A stretch of 40,351 nt of DNA from Muribaculaceae bacterium (GTDB lineage Bacteria; Bacteroidota; Bacteroidia; Bacteroidales; Muribaculaceae): NCBI GenBank assembly GCA_017453505.1, contig JAFTEU010000049.1, positions 1 to 40,351 of the forward strand, read 5' to 3'. Positions 37,227 through 40,351 of the stretch are shown here, in pieces. A program made the position numbers and the translations under genes. Position 1 is the first letter of the stretch. The number at the start of each line of letters is the position of its first letter. The notes under the pieces were generated by a model that saw only the letters and a list, made by a program, of their open reading frames with translations, did no database searches and was not told the origin of the DNA.

Positions 37227-39563
37227 TCAGTCGATGTTAGGCTCGTCCCAGACCTTGGTTGTCGTGCAGTTCACAGTCTGCTGCAAGCGGCCTACTTTAA
37301 AGAGGAATTCACCCTCCTCGATGGTCCACTTGCCGTCATCGTTGACAAAGGCCAACTTGGTGGCTGGCACATGGAAAGCCACTGTCTTCACCTCGCCAGG
37401 TTGCAATTCCACCTTGGCGAAATCGCGCAGGCGCTTGTTATCAGGCACCATCGAGGCAATCAAGTCGCTACTGTAAAGCAACACGGCATCCTTGCCGGCC
37501 ACATTACCAGTATTCTTGACATCGACGGTGAACGTCAACTCGTCGGCTGGACCAAATTCCCTTCTATCAACGCGCAGATTGCTGTACTCAAACGAGGTGT
37601 AACTCAATCCGTAGCCGAAGGGCCATTGCAACGACACCTTGGCATCATAGTTATAGGCTCCTTCCATCGTGGGAACCTCCTCACTCACCTTGTAGTCATA
37701 GTTGGCCAGCGAATTAATCTCCTTGGGGTAGGTATAGGGCAGACGAGCCGAGAAATTGGCATCACCGGCCATCAGATTGGCCAGGGCATCGGCACCATAG
37801 TTGCCAGGCAGCATGATGTGGACGATAGCGGTGGCCAGCGGCTCGATGTCAGCTATCAGGCGAGGGCGGCCCTCATTGAGGATGAGTACGATGGGCTTTC
37901 CTGTCTGGGCAAGGGCTTTCACCAGCTCACGCTGGTTACTGGAGAGCCACAAGTCCGACAGGTTGCCGGGAGTCTCACAATAGGAATTCTCTCCGATGCA
38001 GGCTATGATGACATCAGCAGTTGCGGCGGCAGCGACGGCCTTGCCAATCTCTGGAGCGAGTTCGGCATCATAACTACCCTTCTCGTCATATTTCACGCCT
38101 TGCTCCAGAATGATGTTCTCTTTGCCATACTTGTTACACAAGGCCTCATAGATGGTGTTATACTGCTCGGCAAGGTCCTCGGCGCCACTACCCTGCCAGG
38201 TGTAGCTCCAGCCGCCATTCAGGCAGCGCATCTGATTGGCATTGGGCCCAGTGAGCAGGATGCGCAGGCCTGGCTTGAGGGGCAGCAGGTTACCTTCGTT
38301 CTTGAGCAGCACCTCACATTCCTCAGCTGCCTGCAAGGCGATCTCAGCATGCTCCTTGCTTCCGAATTTCTCATATCCCTTGCCACCGGTATTGGGCTGG
38401 TCAAACACCCCCAGTCGATATTTCACGCGCAGGATGCGGCGCACAGCATCATCGATGCGGCTCATGGGCACAGCGCCCTCCTCAACGAGTTCCTTCAACA
38501 GGATGCAGAAGTCCACGCTATAGGGGTCCATACTCATGTCGACACCCGCGTTGACAGCGATGCGGATGGCATCTTTCTTGTCACGGGCGACATGCTCACG
38601 CTGGAACAGGTTATTGATGTCGGCCCAGTCGGTCACAATCATGCCGTCCCAGTTTAGGTCTTCTTTGAGCCATTGGGTCAAGTACTTGTAGCTGGCATGG
38701 ACAGGTACTCCATTGATCGAAGCCGAATTGGCCATTACAGTCAGCGCGCCAGCCTGGATAGCTACCTTGAAGGGCTCAAAATATTTCTCTCGCAGCATCG
38801 CGGGAGAGAGGTAGGCCGGTGTACGGTCCTTGCCCGAAAATGGGGCACCATAAGCCATATAGTGCTTCACACTCGTGGCCACATTGTATTTTCCCAGATG
38901 GTTGGGGTCGTCACCCTGATAACCACGCACCTCGGCGGCTACCATGCGCGAATTGACCAGTGGATCCTCGCCGAAACTCTCCCAGATGCGCGACCAGCGT
39001 GGATCACGGCCCAGATCGATCACGGGATTATAGACCCACGGACAGTTGGCGGCACGGCTCTCGTAGGCTGTAACCCTGGCCATCGTCGTGGCCAGCTCGG
39101 TGTTGAACGAAGAAGCCAGGTTGATGGGCTGCGGGAAGAGTGTGCCATCTTGAATATAGGTCACACCGTGGTTCAAGTCCAGCCCATAGATATCCGGGAT
39201 GCCGATGTGCTTCATCGACTTCTCCTGAATGAGGCGTATCCAGTATTGCCACATCCTGACTGACTGTGCGCGGGTGCCTGGCGCATTCAGGATGGAACCC
39301 ACCTTGTATTTCGAGATGCAAGTGTCGAGCATCGTCTCGTTGAGCTGCCAGCCGGCAGTAAGGTTGTTCGGGTCATAAGCACCCATAACATCAAGATTCA
39401 ACTCCAACATCTGCCCGATTTTCTCATCAAGCGTCATGCGGGCAAGGGTCTTCTCCACTTTAGCCTCAATGGCCGCATCGCGCGGAATGGCAGGGCGCAT
39501 CTGAGCAGAGCCTATGACCGAGATCAAGGCTACAGACAACATCACTAATCTGATCTTCTTCAT
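37227..39563 (-). CDS. Exported GH3 beta-glucosidase
   Basis: A 778-residue enzyme with a signal peptide ([20 protein letters not shown]). The GH3 N-domain has nucleophile D312 (IVTDWAD) and conserved [16 protein letters not shown] and KHYMAYG segments. The second domain has [15 protein letters not shown], whose glutamate is the likely acid/base as in plant-type exo-beta-glucanases, and a C-terminal fibronectin III-like domain is present. It belongs to a different GH3 subgroup from the fusion enzyme. ATG at 39563 is preferred to a GTG three codons upstream because it begins the normal MKK signal peptide. It is convergent to the glucan operon, with its own promoter, so it can be expressed separately. 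Predicted role: release of glucose from beta-gluco-oligosaccharides in the periplasm. Confidence 0.94.
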   Translation of the reverse strand: MKKIRLVMLSVALISVIGSAQMRPAIPRDAAIEAKVEKTLARMTLDEKIGQMLELNLDVMGAYDPNNLTAGWQLNETMLDTCISKYKVGSILNAPGTRAQSVRMWQYWIRLIQEKSMKHIGIPDIYGLDLNHGVTYIQDGTLFPQPINLASSFNTELATTMARVTAYESRAANCPWVYNPVIDLGRDPRWSRIWESFGEDPLVNSRMVAAEVRGYQGDDPNHLGKYNVATSVKHYMAYGAPFSGKDRTPAYLSPAMLREKYFEPFKVAIQAGALTVMANSASINGVPVHASYKYLTQWLKEDLNWDGMIVTDWADINNLFQREHVARDKKDAIRIAVNAGVDMSMDPYSVDFCILLKELVEEGAVPMSRIDDAVRRILRVKYRLGVFDQPNTGGKGYEKFGSKEHAEIALQAAEECEVLLKNEGNLLPLKPGLRILLTGPNANQMRCLNGGWSYTWQGSGAEDLAEQYNTIYEALCNKYGKENIILEQGVKYDEKGSYDAELAPEIGKAVAAAATADVIIACIGENSYCETPGNLSDLWLSSNQRELVKALAQTGKPIVLILNEGRPRLIADIEPLATAIVHIMLPGNYGADALANLMAGDANFSARLPYTYPKEINSLANYDYKVSEEVPTMEGAYNYDAKVSLQWPFGYGLSYTSFEYSNLRVDRREFGPADELTFTVDVKNTGNVAGKDAVLLYSSDLIASMVPDNKRLRDFAKVELQPGEVKTVAFHVPATKLAFVNDDGKWTIEEGEFLFKVGRLQQTVNCTTTKVWDEPNID

Positions 39564-39659
39564 TTTTATCACATTAATTATAGTTCATTATTCCTATTAT
39601 CTCACAGGCCAAAGAGCATTCCACCATGGCTTGTTCATCTCATGTTCAAATCTTAGGCA

Positions 39660-39690
39660 CAAAAATAAACAAATTGTCGGTCAGGCCAAA
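39660..39690 (-). promoter_or_regulatory. Promoter of the GH3 gene
   Basis: On the minus strand TTTG (39690-39687), 19 nt, then TATTTTTG (39667-39660). The leader to the ATG is about 90 nt. Confidence 0.6.
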
Positions 39691-39730
39691 ACAAATCACA
39701 CACAAAAAGGCTTCAATCGACCGATACCGG

Positions 39731-39772
39731 TAAAACAAGACACCGTCACACTGAATATCGTGCGGCGGTGCC
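39731..39772 (-). terminator. Terminator of rpsO
   Basis: On the minus strand a 7-bp stem (39772-39766 with 39745-39739, one G-U pair) with additional pairing inside the loop is followed by TCTTGTTTTA. It lies between the rpsO stop and the GH3 promoter. Confidence 0.6.
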
Positions 39773-39812
39773 ATGGATGAGAGTTTTCTTCTCGTGCTTC
39801 GAGATGCGATAA

Positions 39813-40088
39813 TTACTTGCGGATACCCAACTCCTTCTTGGCGATGAGCTCGCGGTAACGGTTGATGTCTTTGCGCATCAGGTAATCGAGCAATTTGCGA
39901 CGCTTACCAACCAACATCTTCAGTGCACGCTGAGTCGTATGATCCTTCTTGTTGACCTTCAAGTGCTCGGTCAAGTGGGCAATACGGTATGAGAATAATG
40001 CTATCTGGGCCTCGGGAGAACCAGTGTCAGTATTGCTTTTGCCGTAAGTGCCAAAGATCTCTTTCTTTTTCTCTGAATCTAAGTACAT
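39813..40088 (-). CDS. rpsO: 30S ribosomal protein S15
   Basis: A 91-residue ribosomal protein binding 16S rRNA in the platform of the small subunit. The sequence shows the S15 hallmarks: DTGSPEAQIALFSYRI near residues 21-36, LTEHLKVNKKDH, and the C-terminal GKRRKLLDYLMRKDINRYRELI. Length matches the family (about 89). It has its own promoter and terminator and appears monocistronic. Confidence 0.98.
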   Translation of the reverse strand: MYLDSEKKKEIFGTYGKSNTDTGSPEAQIALFSYRIAHLTEHLKVNKKDHTTQRALKMLVGKRRKLLDYLMRKDINRYRELIAKKELGIRK

Positions 40089-40126
40089 TACAATAAGTTT
40101 TTAAAAAATATTTCGTAAAAGCGGTG

Positions 40127-40157
40127 CAAAGATACAACCATTTTTTGAATCGGCAAT
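40127..40157 (-). promoter_or_regulatory. Promoter of rpsO
   Basis: On the minus strand ATTG (40157-40154), 19 nt, then TATCTTTG (40134-40127), a close match to the Bacteroidetes pattern 39 nt before the start codon. Confidence 0.7.
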
Positions 40158-40271
40158 ACCAAAATCGAGATTTTTTCTACCGCCCCCTGGAAATCACCAC
40201 TCTATCGGCGACAGCCCGTGACTCACAAGATAGTCATTGGCTATCCGGGGGTTTGACAGTTAAATAAGGTT

Positions 40272-40299
40272 AAGCCGCTTGCACAGGCGGTTTTTTTGT
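40272..40299 (+). terminator. Hairpin followed by a T tract
   Basis: CCGC (40275-40278) pairs with GCGG (40287-40290), extended by AA/TT beyond a bulged G, and is followed by seven T residues. No plus-strand gene precedes it inside the gap 40089-40271, so what it would terminate is unclear. It overlaps the -33 region of the next promoter. Confidence 0.4.
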
Positions 40300-40309
40300 T
40301 ATATCTTTG
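40279..40309 (+). promoter_or_regulatory. Promoter of the gene running off the right edge
   Basis: TTG at 40279-40281, 20 nt, then TATCTTTG at 40302-40309, followed 25 nt later by an ATG. Confidence 0.6.
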
Positions 40310-40334
40310 TAGCTATATTTTGCTATATAACGAT

Positions 40335-40351
40335 ATGAACTACAAATTGAC
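40335..40351 (+). CDS. Start of an unidentified gene, truncated by the window edge
   Basis: Only ATG and four further full codons (MNYKL) are present. The call rests on the well-placed promoter upstream; no function can be assigned. Confidence 0.4.

Noticed and set aside
37191-38657. Long plus-strand open frame (488 codons) opposite the GH3 gene
   Set aside because: It lies antisense to well-conserved GH3 motifs, has no recognisable domain and results from codon bias of the real gene on the other strand.

Overview
The window reads as a chromosomal segment of a gut-type Bacteroidales bacterium, most likely Muribaculaceae or Prevotellaceae-like. The grounds are SusC/SusD proteins, a BACON domain, a DUF6377-type membrane regulator, lipoproteins with acidic residues after the lipobox cysteine, and promoters of the Bacteroidetes form (TTTG or TTG, 19-20 nt, TAnnTTTG). 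The family-level placement is inference.

Layout. Positions 1-8440 hold mostly stand-alone metabolic and transport genes: a membrane acyltransferase, a phosphoglucomutase/phosphomannomutase, two tandem paralogous MFS transporters, an exported nitroreductase/flavin-reductase fusion and a convergent short-chain dehydrogenase. typA/bipA (8587-10404) follows and is closed by a 14-bp-stem terminator.

Positions 10671-23812 form a tight six-gene operon. It encodes a membrane sensor with fused PP2C phosphatase and RsbW-like kinase domains, a STAS anti-sigma-factor antagonist, an outer-membrane beta-barrel protein, a 2416-residue two-module NRPS (C-A-T-C-A-T-R), a MATE exporter and an Sfp-type phosphopantetheinyl transferase. 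It looks like a self-contained small-molecule pathway: PPTase activates the NRPS, the terminal reductase releases a (possibly N-acylated) dipeptide aldehyde, MATE and perhaps the barrel export it, and a partner-switching pair sits at the head of the same transcript. This is the most interesting part of the window.

Positions 23786-39563 carry a beta-glucan utilisation locus. A DUF6377-type regulator is divergent from susC, susD, a surface glycan-binding lipoprotein with tandem CBM-like repeats, a BACON-GH16 endoglucanase lipoprotein and a 1131-residue GH5-GH3 fusion. A second GH3 enzyme lies convergent, with its own promoter. The susC frame is interrupted by an in-frame amber codon (codon 49) in otherwise intact sequence. 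The window closes with rpsO on the minus strand and the first codons of a further plus-strand gene.

Several intergenic gaps carry short degenerate repeats, including one 18-nt unit found identically at two places 24 kb apart. No tRNA, rRNA, CRISPR array, insertion sequence or integrase was seen.
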